Below, piece by piece: positions 17,824 to 26,624 of a stretch of 57,735 nucleotides of DNA. Made by a program: the position numbers and the translations under genes. How positions within the stretch are numbered: position 1 is the stretch's first letter; every line of letters begins with the position of its first letter. Source of the stretch: Desulfoscipio geothermicus. GTDB lineage: Bacteria > Bacillota > Desulfotomaculia > Desulfotomaculales > Desulfallaceae. A model generated the notes under the pieces. The model searched no databases and was not told the origin of the DNA. It worked only from the letters and a program-made list of their open reading frames with translations. Where the stretch lies: the NCBI GenBank assembly GCA_016841645.1, contig JAENYS010000016.1, forward strand, positions 1-57,735, read 5' to 3'.

Positions 17824-18435
17824 CTATATTTCTTTAATTAACAAATCTTCTATAGGCAGCCTTGGCCTTGGTAAAGGGTCTTGGTCGGCATAACCTACGG
17901 GTACTAATGCCAGTACTTCCATATCATTGCCCAATCCTAATATCTCTTTGACACTGCTTTGATCAAACATCATCACCCAGCAAGTGCTCAGCCCCAGGTC
18001 AGTAGCCCGTAAAACCAATTGCTGAGTAGCAACCGCGCAATTTATCGAGACATACTCGCGGATTTCGTTCGCATCCAATGCCCCGCGCTGCTTCCAGTAT
18101 TTATCACCATCGTTGAATTCTAAATCTACGCCGGAGAAGGCTCCTGCCCTGGTCAATTCCTTGATGCGCTTCGGTTTATGCTGTTTATATGTGTTAAGGT
18201 CCACGCAACAAGCTACAACAACCGGTGCGGTGGTAACGAAATTAACTGTGTGCCCCAGCAGCTTACGGCGCTTTTCCTCACTTTTAATTAACACGAACCG
18301 CCAGGGTTGCAAATTAGTGCCCGATGGGGCAAGCCTGGCTGCCTCTAATATTTTCCTGATAAGTTCATCAGGCACCGGGTCGGGCTTAAACTTACGTATG
18401 CTCCTACGTTTACAAATTACTTCCATAAATTCCAT
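17824..18435 (-). CDS. nitroreductase-family FMN protein
   Basis: 203-residue flavoprotein with the family start ICKRRSIRKFKPDPVPDELI, the SGTNLQPWRFV active-site segment and the C-terminal LVPVGYADQ. Such enzymes reduce nitro groups, quinones or other small electron acceptors with NAD(P)H. GGAGG lies 11 nt before the ATG and belongs to the end of a broken MutT-like gene. Confidence 0.92.
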   Translation of the reverse strand: MEFMEVICKRRSIRKFKPDPVPDELIRKILEAARLAPSGTNLQPWRFVLIKSEEKRRKLLGHTVNFVTTAPVVVACCVDLNTYKQHKPKRIKELTRAGAFSGVDLEFNDGDKYWKQRGALDANEIREYVSINCAVATQQLVLRATDLGLSTCWVMMFDQSSVKEILGLGNDMEVLALVPVGYADQDPLPRPRLPIEDLLIKEI

Positions 18436-18436
18436 A

Positions 18437-18594
18437 ATAGGTTAACCTCCTGCATTGTTCCGGCGACTCGCCGGGTTCCAGTTTACCGCCAGGGAATTCC
18501 CAGTTAGAGCTTGGTCCACGTTTTCATTGCGCTGGGCAATTAATATTTGGTCGTTTTGTTTTATTATAGCGGCCGTAACTATAATGGATTGCAT
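18437..18594 (-). pseudogene. broken MutT/NUDIX hydrolase gene
   Basis: The first ~30 codons read IIVTAAIIKQNDQILIAQRN, typical of a MutT-like 8-oxo-dGTP/CTP pyrophosphatase start. A frameshift near 18508 then moves the reading to another frame, which continues WEFPGGKLEPGESPEQC, the start of the Nudix box. The rest of the Nudix box and the C-terminal half are gone, cut off at the start of the nitroreductase gene. Confidence 0.8.
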
Positions 18595-18648
18595 GGGTAT
18601 TGATTACATCCCTTATGATACAGAAATTAATAAATAACAAATAAGCTG

Positions 18649-18688
18649 CTAACTCCTTAATAAAAAGGTTGGCAGCAGCTAATTAAAT
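18649..18688 (-). terminator. hairpin downstream of rubrerythrin
   Basis: AGCTGCT / AGCAGCT arms with an inner CCTT/AAGG pairing, about 60 nt past the rubrerythrin stop; the minus-strand sequence after it is T-rich (TTATTTGTTATTT). Confidence 0.5.
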
Positions 18689-18741
18689 CGCAAATACTCC
18701 GGCATCATTGTAATGCAGGTATTTTAAATGGTTGTCAAAGT

Positions 18742-19242
18742 CTAATAGGTCTTAAATGATTTAGCCGGGGCATTACATATGGGACACCGTTCAGGCGCAT
18801 GATCTGCGGCTACGTAACCGCACACGGGACAGAGGTAATAAGTTTCGGCCTGCATGTCTCTCCCATCCTCAAGCGCCTCGAGAGCTTTTTTAAAAAGCTC
18901 GGCATGCACTTTTTCAGCTTCATTGGTTAAATTAAAACTCTTGGCTACTGCTGTCTGCCCCTCTTGTTTGGCCTCTTCAATAAAGCCCGGATACATTTCG
19001 GTAAACTCATGAGTTTCGCCTTCAATAGCTGATTTTAAGTTATCCAGTGTGGAGTTGATCTTACCGGCTGTTTCCAAGTGTTTTAGTGCATGGATAGTTT
19101 CAGCCTCGGCTACTGTTCGGAATAACCGGGCGATTTTTTCTTTGCCTTCTTTTTCCGCTTTTTGAGCATAAGCCAGGTACTTACGATTGGCCTGGGATTC
19201 GCCGGCAAAGGAATTCAATAAATTATCCTGGGTTTTAGACAT
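18742..19242 (-). CDS. rubrerythrin
   Basis: 166-residue non-haem iron protein that reduces hydrogen peroxide in anaerobes. An N-terminal ferritin-like diiron domain carries ExxH-type ligands (GESQANRKY, EAETIHALKHL, EAEKVHAELF), and the C-terminal rubredoxin domain has CPVCGY and CPICNAP. AAGGAGGAGG precedes the ATG. A PerR-type regulator lies just upstream in the same orientation. Confidence 0.95.
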   Translation of the reverse strand: MSKTQDNLLNSFAGESQANRKYLAYAQKAEKEGKEKIARLFRTVAEAETIHALKHLETAGKINSTLDNLKSAIEGETHEFTEMYPGFIEEAKQEGQTAVAKSFNLTNEAEKVHAELFKKALEALEDGRDMQAETYYLCPVCGYVAADHAPERCPICNAPAKSFKTY

Positions 19243-19341
19243 ATAGTATCCTCCTCCTTATATTGTATTGAATAATACTTCTATTTAACCAGAATTACAC
19301 CTATATTACACACATATTTATCCTTTGTAAACCGGCCCACT

Positions 19342-19758
19342 TTATACCTTGGCCTCGTCACCTTTGCTGCTACAGTGTTTACACTCGCCATACAGGTAAA
19401 GAGAAAAACTTTGGATATTAAAACCGCCCGCCTGATGCGGGACAGGTAAATCCTCCAGAGCGATATCTAAATCGTAAACCTTCTGGCACCGGTTGCATAG
19501 GAAGTGACAATGTGGTCGCGGGTTGGGATCAAAACGGCGTCGCTGTGAGTCAATGCTTATCTCTTGTATCTCACCGACTTTAGCCAGTGCTTCCAGGGTA
19601 TTATATACAGTGGCTGCAGATAAAGACGGGTATTGCGGTTTTAACTCCTGGTATATTTCCTCCACCGAAGGGTGGCTTGTATTCCCTTTCAACAATTGCA
19701 TGATTGCCATCCGCTGCGGAGTTGCCCTTAGGCCAAATTTTTTTAAAGTGTCAATCAT
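19342..19758 (-). CDS. perR: Fur-family peroxide regulator (PerR-like)
   Basis: 138-residue Fur-family repressor: winged helix (about 1-80, RATPQRMAIMQLL and SAATVYNTLEAL), then metal-binding HCHFLCNRC and a second pair in GECKHC. Location beside rubrerythrin points to PerR rather than Fur. The start at 19758 is chosen because GAGGGG sits 6 nt upstream; a longer frame starting at 19788 has no ribosome binding site. A PerR-box-like palindrome is found about 90 nt upstream, suggesting autoregulation. Confidence 0.87.
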   Translation of the reverse strand: MIDTLKKFGLRATPQRMAIMQLLKGNTSHPSVEEIYQELKPQYPSLSAATVYNTLEALAKVGEIQEISIDSQRRRFDPNPRPHCHFLCNRCQKVYDLDIALEDLPVPHQAGGFNIQSFSLYLYGECKHCSSKGDEAKV

Positions 19759-19844
19759 AGCTGTCCCCTCATCCTTATACGATAACATACTAATTCAATA
19801 TACATATTTTTTAAAATAAAACGCTTTTGAGAAGCTATATAAGT

Positions 19845-19859
19845 TTATAATTAAAATAA
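19845..19859. promoter_or_regulatory. candidate PerR box
   Basis: TTATAATTAAAATAA matches the Bacillus PerR consensus TTATAATTATTATAA at 13 of 15 bases and lies upstream of perR. The remaining 19860-20053 is AT-rich with nothing else recognised. Confidence 0.5.
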
Positions 19860-20053
19860 ATTAAAAATTGTTTTTTGTCAAGGGATATGGCTTTTTTTAT
19901 TATACAACAACTTAACATTCAGGTGCAGAACTTGATTGGTGATAAATACAAGATAAAGCGGTGTATGTCCTAAAAAAGTTTCTGCAAAAGAAAGAAAACT
20001 TCAATACAATAAAAATTTATTATATTGTTCTTCATAAATTTATTATTGTATTT

Positions 20054-20093
20054 AAAAATAGAGGGCGGGATTGATACCCCGCCCTCTATTTTT
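20054..20093. terminator. strong bidirectional terminator
   Basis: Perfect arms AAAAATAGAGGGCGGG / CCCGCCCTCTATTTTT with a short loop, 14 nt past the formate channel stop. Confidence 0.9.
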
Positions 20094-20107
20094 AATTTAA
20101 CTATAAT

Positions 20108-20998
20108 TTATGCAGATGCGGACTTATCTTGTTTGGCTGCAGCAGTTTTTTTCATGTATATCAACCAGTAATACGCACCTACAAATATACCTCCCCCCAC
20201 GATGTTACCGAGAGTAACCGGGATTAAGTTTTTGGTGATAAATGTTCCGTAGTTGAACAGCGATAGAACTGTCTCCGGGGACATTTTCAGGGCAGTTGCT
20301 GCTGCTTCAGGAGCGCCGTTTGCTACAACAATACCCATAGGAACGAAGAACATGTTGGCAACACAGTGCTCAAAACCGCTGGATACGAAAGCCATGATCG
20401 GGAAGAATATGGCAAATATTTTTCCGACTATGTCTTTGGCTCCGAAGGCCATCCATACAGCCAAACATACCAACCAGTTACATAAGATAGCGCGGCAAAA
20501 TGCCTGACCCCAGGTTAGAGCCAATTTACCCTTGGCAATGGCCAGAGCTTTGCCGCCGTGGGCTGAAATGGCCAGAGCGCCGGTTGTTGCGTCATGGGCA
20601 CCCCAGTAATTGCCGTAATAAACGATATAAACTAATAATAATGATCCTATGAAATTGGTAATGAAAACTACAATCCAGTTATAAGCCAGACCGCCCCAGC
20701 CGGACTGACCATTTATAGCGGATGCCATACAAAACATATTGTTGCCGGTGAAAAGTTCTGCGCCGGCAATGACAACCAGCATCAGTCCTACGGAAAAGAC
20801 TGCTCCGAACAGGAACTGGCCTCCGGCTGTACCAGGACTATCCATAGAACCTATTTTAGTCGCCAGGTTGGCACCAAAGCCAATGTAGACTCCGGCCAGG
20901 ATTCCTAACAGAAACAGTTTTCCAAACGCCATTTCTGCTTTGGTTTTGCCTGCATTACAAACGGCAACTGCTATCTCAGCAGGTGTTTGAAAATTCAT
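20108..20998 (-). CDS. formate/nitrite transporter family channel
   Basis: 296-residue FNT-family channel with six hydrophobic helices; the segments AELFTGNNMFCMASA and GFEHCVANMFF are the family signature around the pore. It most likely moves formate because the next genes encode a formate dehydrogenase in the same orientation. The start is ATG 20998 with GGAGGAAATAAAA upstream; an in-frame TTG at 21013 overlaps that Shine-Dalgarno. The gap to fdhA contains three short direct repeats of TCTCTAATATT (21037-21072). Confidence 0.93.
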   Translation of the reverse strand: MNFQTPAEIAVAVCNAGKTKAEMAFGKLFLLGILAGVYIGFGANLATKIGSMDSPGTAGGQFLFGAVFSVGLMLVVIAGAELFTGNNMFCMASAINGQSGWGGLAYNWIVVFITNFIGSLLLVYIVYYGNYWGAHDATTGALAISAHGGKALAIAKGKLALTWGQAFCRAILCNWLVCLAVWMAFGAKDIVGKIFAIFFPIMAFVSSGFEHCVANMFFVPMGIVVANGAPEAAATALKMSPETVLSLFNYGTFITKNLIPVTLGNIVGGGIFVGAYYWLIYMKKTAAAKQDKSASA

Positions 20999-21078
20999 TT
21001 TTATTTCCTCCAATCAAATAAGCAAACATAATATTTTCTCTAATATTCTCTCTAATATTTTTCTCTAATATTTTGGGA

Positions 21079-23781
21079 TTATATCTTTTCAACTTTTGCT
21101 GCAGAGACTTTATATTCCGGAATTTTTGCAGTCGGATCCAAAAATTCCGAGCTGGTTAACAAGTTAGCCGGAGTTTCCGCAAAATGGAAGGTGGTAAAGA
21201 TTACTCCGGGAGTAACCATATCGGTAACCTTGGCTTTCATTTCTAGGCTACCGCGGCGGGTTGAGACTTTGACTAAACCACCATTAGCAATTCCCAGTGC
21301 TTTCGCTTGCTCCGGGTTGACTTCCAATTCAGCCGCCGGTACATGCTCATTAAGAGCCGAGGCGCGGCGGGTCATGGTGCCGGTATGATAATGGAACAAA
21401 CTGCGACCGGTGGTAAGTATTAAAGGATACTCTTCGTTGGGTTGTTCACCGGGGTTGATATAATCAATCGCGGTGAATGCACCCAGCCCGCGGCTAAAGT
21501 TGCCGTCTTTATGCAGATAGGGTGTACCTGGATGCTCTTCGTTCGGGCACGGCCACTGCAAACCACCGTTCTCAATGCGCTGGTAACTGATGCCGGCATA
21601 GGATGGGGTTAGAGTGCGAATTTCTTCAAAGATTTGTTCGCTGTTCTCGTAACTCATTGGATAGCCCATGCGGGTAGCTACCTCACACAGGATTTCCCAG
21701 TCAGTACGGGCTTTGCCTGGTGCCGATACCGCTTTACGAACACGCTGAACTCTTCTTTCTGTGTTGCTGAAGGTACCATCCTTTTCTGCAAAGCAAGCGC
21801 TAGGCAGAACTACGTCAGCACGCTTGGCCGTTTCACTAAGAAATATATCTTGTACCACTACAAAATCAACTTTGTCCAAGGCCTCCTCCACATGCTCCAG
21901 CTCAGGGTCACTCATGAGAGGATTTTCACCTACCACATAAAGGGCTTTGATTTCCCCATGATGGGCTTTGTTGATTACTTCCGTCAAAACAAGTCCATTT
22001 TGACCGGAGAGCGGCACACCCCAGACCTTTTCAAATTTTTCACGTGCGGCATCATTGGTTACAGCCTGATAGGCGGTAAATACATTTGGTAAACCACCCA
22101 TATCACAGGCTCCCTGCACGTTATTCTGGCCTCTTAAGGGATCAACTCCGGTGCCGGGACGGCCTATGTTTCCGGTAAGCATGGCTAAGTTGCAGACTGA
22201 TTTAACATTATCAGTCCCGGTGCGATGCTGGGTTAGACCCATTGCATAACAAATTGCCGAATTGCCGCTTTGAGCAAAAAGACGGGCTGCTTTGCGAGTA
22301 TCTTCAGCCGGTACACCGGTGATGGGCTCGGCATATTCAGGGGTATACTTCGCAATTACAGCTGCCATTTCTTCATAGCCCTCGGTATGCTGGGCAATGA
22401 AATCCTGATCGGCCAGCCCCTCATTGATGATAACATTCATCATTGCGTTCACCAGAGCAACGTCTGAACCGGGCAGGTGCGGCATGTACACATCGGCGAT
22501 TTTCGCGAGATCAGTACAGCGAGGGTCGGCCACGATTAGGCGAGCCCCGTTATAAAGGACATTTTTCTTTATTTTCATACCAATAACCGGGTGATTCTCG
22601 GTTGTGTTAGAACCGATAACAAAGATACACCTGGCATCTTTTTCTAATTCACCAATGGAATTAGTCATTGCTCCACTTCCGAATGCTGCCCCCAGACCGG
22701 CGACAGTAACGGAGTGTCAGAGACGGGCGCAGTGATCAACATTGTTGGTGCCTAGGACGGCGCGGGTAAATTTCTGCGCCACGTAATTTTCTTCATTCGT
22801 TACTCGGGCAGATGTAAATACAGCCATACTGTCCGGACCAAATTCATTTTTAACCTCACCCAAACGTTTAGCAACCAGGTCCAGTGCTTCATCCCAGCCG
22901 GCCTCACGGAATTGCCCGTTTTCCTTGATCAAGGGAGTAGTCAGGCGATCTGGAGAATTGATGAAGTCCCAGCCAAAGCGTCCTTTAACGCACAAGGCTC
23001 CTTTATTAACAGGGCTGCCGGTAGCAGTGCGATTGGAAGTAACTCCCACTACGCGGTTGTTCTTTACGTTTAGCTCCAGTGTACAACCGGTACCGCAGTA
23101 GCTGCAGGTAGTCAGAACCTTATCAACCTCATAGGCCCGGCCCAAGCCGGCGCTGACTTTACTGGTCAGGGCACCCGTCGGGCAGACCATCACGCACTGT
23201 CCGCAGAATAAGCAAGATGAATCGGCCAGATTGCCGTCAAAAGCAGTGGAAATCTTGGCATGATGGCCGCGATTCTCGACGTTGATGGCGCGGGCTGCGG
23301 TAATTTCTTCACAAGCACGGACACAACGGGTGCACATGATGCATTTGTTGTAATCCCTCTCTATAAACGGGTTTGGATCATTAATGCCGTAATTAGTTGC
23401 TTCACCATAAATGAAACGGCTTTCCTTAATCCCGTATTGATAGCAGTAGTCCTGGAACTTGCAGTCGCCATTTTTTTCACATACTTGGCAGTTAAATTTA
23501 TGACGGGCTGACAACAGTTCCAAAATAACCTTGCGGGCGGCTACTATGCCCGGACTCTCGGTTTCTACGACTATGCCGTTTTCCGCCGGTGTTACACAGG
23601 ATGCCGCATACAAGGGGCGTCCTTTTATTTCTACTAGACACATGCGGCAGGATCCGGCCAGACGTAAATCGGGATCATAACAAAGGGTAGGTATGGGAAT
23701 GCCGTTCTGCTGGCAGGCTTCCAGAATTGTACTGCCCTTCGGAGTATGAACTTCTTTGCCGTTAATCGTTAAAGTTATCAT
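21079..23781 (-). CDS. fdhA: selenocysteine formate dehydrogenase, catalytic subunit with NuoG-like N-terminus
   Basis: 900-residue molybdenum/tungsten enzyme that oxidises formate to CO2 (or the reverse). An in-frame UGA at 22717-22719 splits the naive reading; it encodes Sec355 in the active-site context HCARL-U-HSVTVAGLGAAF. Domains: plant-type 2Fe-2S (1-80, with CRMC), NuoG-type cluster (CQVCEKNGDC), two 4Fe-4S motifs (CIMCTRCVRAC; CLFCGQCVMVCP), the 4Fe-4S of the Mo domain (CSYCGTGC), then the bis-MGD domain to the C-terminus. ATG 23781 follows AAAGGAGGGG; a longer frame to 23886 lies within the upstream gene. It follows the NuoF gene by 14 nt and forms an NAD(P)-linked complex. Confidence 0.96.
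22677..22719 (-). promoter_or_regulatory. bacterial SECIS element of fdhA
   Basis: Directly after the UGA, the minus strand carries GGTCTG exactly 18 nt downstream, the same spacing as in the E. coli fdhF SECIS as I recall it, flanked by short pairable GC segments. This would recruit SelB for selenocysteine insertion. Confidence 0.75.
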
Positions 23782-23795
23782 TTTACCCCTCCTTT

Positions 23796-25022
23796 CTAAT
23801 GAATTTGCAGCCGGGCTTGATACTCGGGGTAAAAATGCTTCAGTGTAGTTAAGATCGGTGCGGGAGCTGCTTGCCCAAGGCCGCAAAGGCAGGCTTTTTC
23901 CATTACCTGAGATAGGATGGTCAGGTTCTCAATATCCTGCGCTACCGCCTTACCATTATTGATCTTTTTCATAATTTCGTAAGCGCGGAATGTGCCTTCC
24001 CGGCAGGGATTGCATTTACCACAAGATTCATGTTCAAAGAATTTAGCTATACGGGTAGTGATATCTACTATGTCCCGGGTCTCATCCATGACGAATACCG
24101 CCCCTGTACCCAGGGTTGCTCCGATACCACGCATCGAGTCAAAATCAATTGGGGTATCGAGCAGTGATTCGGGAATAAAGCCGCCTGATGTTCCTCCAAC
24201 TTGCACGGCCTTAAATTTCTTGCCTTCTTTGATGCCACCACCGAAGTCATAAATAATTTCCCGGAGTGTAGCAGTAGTAGGGACTTCAATGGATACCCGG
24301 TTGGCTACATCACCCGTAAGAGTTAATACCTTGGTGCCTGGATAATTAGGCGCGCCAATGGCCGCAAACCACTCGGGACCATTAAGGACGATTGAGGGAA
24401 GATTGGCAAATGTTTCCACATTATTTACCACTGTAGGTTGGGCCCAGAGTCCCGCCACGCCTGGGAAAGGCGGTTTAAATCGTGGTTCACCACGGTGACC
24501 TTCTATAGATTCAATAAGAGCGGTTTCTTCGCCGCATACGTAAGCGCCGCCACCCATGCGTACTTCAATGTCAAAATCGCCTAATAAGCCTTTGCCGCGG
24601 GCTTGGTCAATAGCCAGGTTCAGCAATTCAACTACATAAGGGTACTCTCCCCGGCAGTAGATGTAGCCTTGTTTGGAATTAACCGCATGGCCACAAATGG
24701 CCATACCTTCCAACAACGACTGCGGGTCCTTTTGAACGATTATGCGGTCCTTGTAGGTACCGGGTTCGCCTTCATCAAAATTGCAGACTACATAAGAAAC
24801 AGGGGCGTCGGTGGGTACAAAGCTCCATTTTAATCCACAGTTGAAAGCGGCTCCACCGCGGCCTCTCAGGTTGGACTTTTTAATCTCAGCGATAAGATCA
24901 GAACGTGACATCAAGCGGGCTTTCTCCAAGCCCTGGTAGCCGCCGGCTTGCATGTAGTCTTCAATCTTTTTAGGATTAATAAGGTCTGCATTGCGCAATA
25001 CTATACGTTTTTCCTCGGTCAT
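23796..25022 (-). CDS. NuoF-like NADH-binding subunit of formate dehydrogenase
   Basis: 408-residue flavin subunit. It has the NADH site (RGRGGAAFNCGLKW), the FMN site (CNFDEGEPGTYKDR), an SLBB domain and the N3-type 4Fe-4S motif ESCGKCNPCREGT with a later CLCG cysteine. It lacks the extra ferredoxin and thioredoxin-like extensions of HydB-type proteins. In this operon it would pass electrons between NAD(P)H and FdhA. GGGAGG lies just before the ATG. Confidence 0.93.
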   Translation of the reverse strand: MTEEKRIVLRNADLINPKKIEDYMQAGGYQGLEKARLMSRSDLIAEIKKSNLRGRGGAAFNCGLKWSFVPTDAPVSYVVCNFDEGEPGTYKDRIIVQKDPQSLLEGMAICGHAVNSKQGYIYCRGEYPYVVELLNLAIDQARGKGLLGDFDIEVRMGGGAYVCGEETALIESIEGHRGEPRFKPPFPGVAGLWAQPTVVNNVETFANLPSIVLNGPEWFAAIGAPNYPGTKVLTLTGDVANRVSIEVPTTATLREIIYDFGGGIKEGKKFKAVQVGGTSGGFIPESLLDTPIDFDSMRGIGATLGTGAVFVMDETRDIVDITTRIAKFFEHESCGKCNPCREGTFRAYEIMKKINNGKAVAQDIENLTILSQVMEKACLCGLGQAAPAPILTTLKHFYPEYQARLQIH

Positions 25023-25047
25023 TTTAATCCCTCCCTTCTTATTTATG

Positions 25048-25494
25048 TTATTGACACAAGGCTAGCACCGCCGGTACCTGTGCGGGATCCAAATTAACAT
25101 AGGGCACACTGTTGATTGTAATGACCGGGGTGTCCTGGCATTGCCCTACACACTCGGTAAGTTCCAGGGTAAATTTGCCGTCCGCCGTAGTTTCTCCAAC
25201 CTTAATTTCTAAAGCTTCTTCAAAAGCTTTAATTAAAGCTTCAGCACCGGCAATATGACAGGGCGCGCTCTCGCACATACGGATGACATATTTGCCGCGT
25301 TTCGCTACAGACAGATAGGAATAAAACGTGGCCACTCCGAAAGCCTGGGCTTCTGAGATGCCAAAAGTCCCGGCTGCTACAGCGATGGTCTCTTCCGGCA
25401 GGTAATTATATTCCTTTTGAACCGCATGAAAAGCTTCAATGATTCCACCGGGTTTATCCCGAAAAGATAAGATAATGTTTTGGATATTTACCAT
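25048..25494 (-). CDS. NuoE-like 2Fe-2S subunit
   Basis: 148-residue thioredoxin-fold ferredoxin. The four cluster cysteines are in CESAPCH and ECVGQCQ, and the N-terminal helical part reads like NuoE/HoxE proteins (LPEETIAVAAGTFGISEAQ). First gene of the nuoE-nuoF-fdhA-channel operon. Confidence 0.93.
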   Translation of the reverse strand: MVNIQNIILSFRDKPGGIIEAFHAVQKEYNYLPEETIAVAAGTFGISEAQAFGVATFYSYLSVAKRGKYVIRMCESAPCHIAGAEALIKAFEEALEIKVGETTADGKFTLELTECVGQCQDTPVITINSVPYVNLDPAQVPAVLALCQ

Positions 25495-25911
25495 TTTTTC
25501 ACCTCCTTTTACGATGCTTCATTTGTAATAGTAGTGTGATTGACGCTACGCGCGCGTTTTTATATATTATGCCATCGTTATATGAGGTGGCGCGCTAGTG
25601 CATTAAATAGCTAACTTGCGGGTAACTATTCTATTATAAACTACCCTTTGTAGATATCCTGTGTAAAAAATAGTTAATTTCAATCTTATTGTCCATGTTA
25701 ATATCTAATTACTTTATTATATTACCATAATAAAAAATGAAGTTTTTATGTCATAATTTTACCAAAATAGAAAATGAAGTTTTATGTCATAATTTTACCA
25801 CAGTAGACAACGAGAAAATGGAGTTATATGTCGACCATATATGTTTTTTTAATAGTTTAAATATTAAAATAAATATTAATTATTAATGGTGTTTTTATTA
25901 TTTATAATCCT
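25495..25911. other. upstream region of the formate dehydrogenase operon
   Basis: About 400 AT-rich bases with no gene. The part near 25540-25610 is locally GC-rich (a run of CG dinucleotides) inside the probable leader of nuoE; direct repeats occupy 25736-25839. Confidence 0.5.
25736..25839. repeat. tandemly spaced direct repeats
   Basis: Unit 1 (25736-25764) and unit 2 (25773-25800) share AATGAAGTTTTATGTCATAA and the following TTTTACCA, differing by one T. A weaker third unit (25817-25839) begins AATGGAGTTATATGTC. Spacing is 37 and 44 bp. They could be protein-binding sites or the end of a lost insertion sequence. Confidence 0.7.
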
Positions 25912-26295
25912 TTATTCTTTAAGTGCCATTATAATCTCCTCAGGTAATCTTTTGGGTTTCCTTTTTGGCCCCACGCATGCTAATTTTACTTTGCCTTCTA
26001 CAAGCAGTTTTCCGTCAATAGCACGCAGTACCCGGTGGACTAAAGTAAAAGAGGACTTACCAATTTCCTTTACGGCTGTTTCAATGTTAAGCAAATCGTC
26101 CTGTCGAGCCGGGGCGCGGTAATTAATCTCCAGGTGCACAACTGGAAAGGCGGTACCTCGCCGGGCCATTTCCGCGACCAAAAATCCCCGGTCACGAAGA
26201 TATTCGGTCCTTCCTCTTTCGAAGTATTTTAAATAATTTGAGTAATAAACTACCCCGCCTGCGTCAGTGTCTTCGTAATAAACCCTAATTTCCAT
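25912..26295 (-). CDS. ybgC: acyl-CoA thioesterase, YbgC/4HBT family
   Basis: 127-residue hotdog-fold thioesterase hydrolysing acyl-CoA or related thioesters. The active-site segment YYEDTDAGGVVYYSNYLKYF with the catalytic Asp and the ERGRTEYLRD helix are diagnostic. Length is normal. It stands alone, divergent from a decayed gene. Confidence 0.93.
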   Translation of the reverse strand: MEIRVYYEDTDAGGVVYYSNYLKYFERGRTEYLRDRGFLVAEMARRGTAFPVVHLEINYRAPARQDDLLNIETAVKEIGKSSFTLVHRVLRAIDGKLLVEGKVKLACVGPKRKPKRLPEEIIMALKE

Positions 26296-26318
26296 AAATG
26301 CCCTCCGGTTAAATTAAT

Positions 26319-26615
26319 GTGTCTGATAATCTTATCCAATCGTATTGCCACCGGTCAAAAGAATCCTTTGACCTGGAACTTAATTCTGTTTTTGCACAAG
26401 GACCTAATACTATACCAGACTACCAAAACTACCGGAACCAGCAACATGCTTAGGGTAGACCGGGTTTTGGCGGTTTTATGGGTGGTGTGGCAGCTGTGTT
26501 TGGCAGCCTGTTTGACGGTGACGAAAGTGCGGATGCTGATCTGGCCGGTAGTGAAGATGATGGTGGCGGCCTGTTTGACGGTTTTGAAGATTTTGGTGGG
26601 GATGACTTTTTTTAA
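26319..26615 (+). pseudogene. decayed gene with acidic, glycine-rich C-terminus
   Basis: One frame reads SDNLIQSYCHRSKESFDLEL through IPDYQNYRNQQHA, is interrupted by TAG at 26451, and resumes in the same frame as FGGFMGGVAAVFGSLFDGDE to a final FEDFGGDDFF before TAA at 26613. The protein-like composition on both sides of the stop suggests a single ancestral gene or its 3' part. No ribosome binding site is visible. Family not recognised. Confidence 0.5.
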
Positions 26616-26624
26616 TAATCTTGC

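Noticed and set aside
22669-22719. Treating the formate dehydrogenase as a pseudogene or as two genes
   Set aside because: The UGA sits at the known selenocysteine position and a SECIS-like element follows; the frame is continuous on both sides.
23782-23886. Extended N-terminus of FdhA
   Set aside because: The extra 35 codons overlap the NuoF gene and precede the AAAGGAGGGG ribosome binding site.
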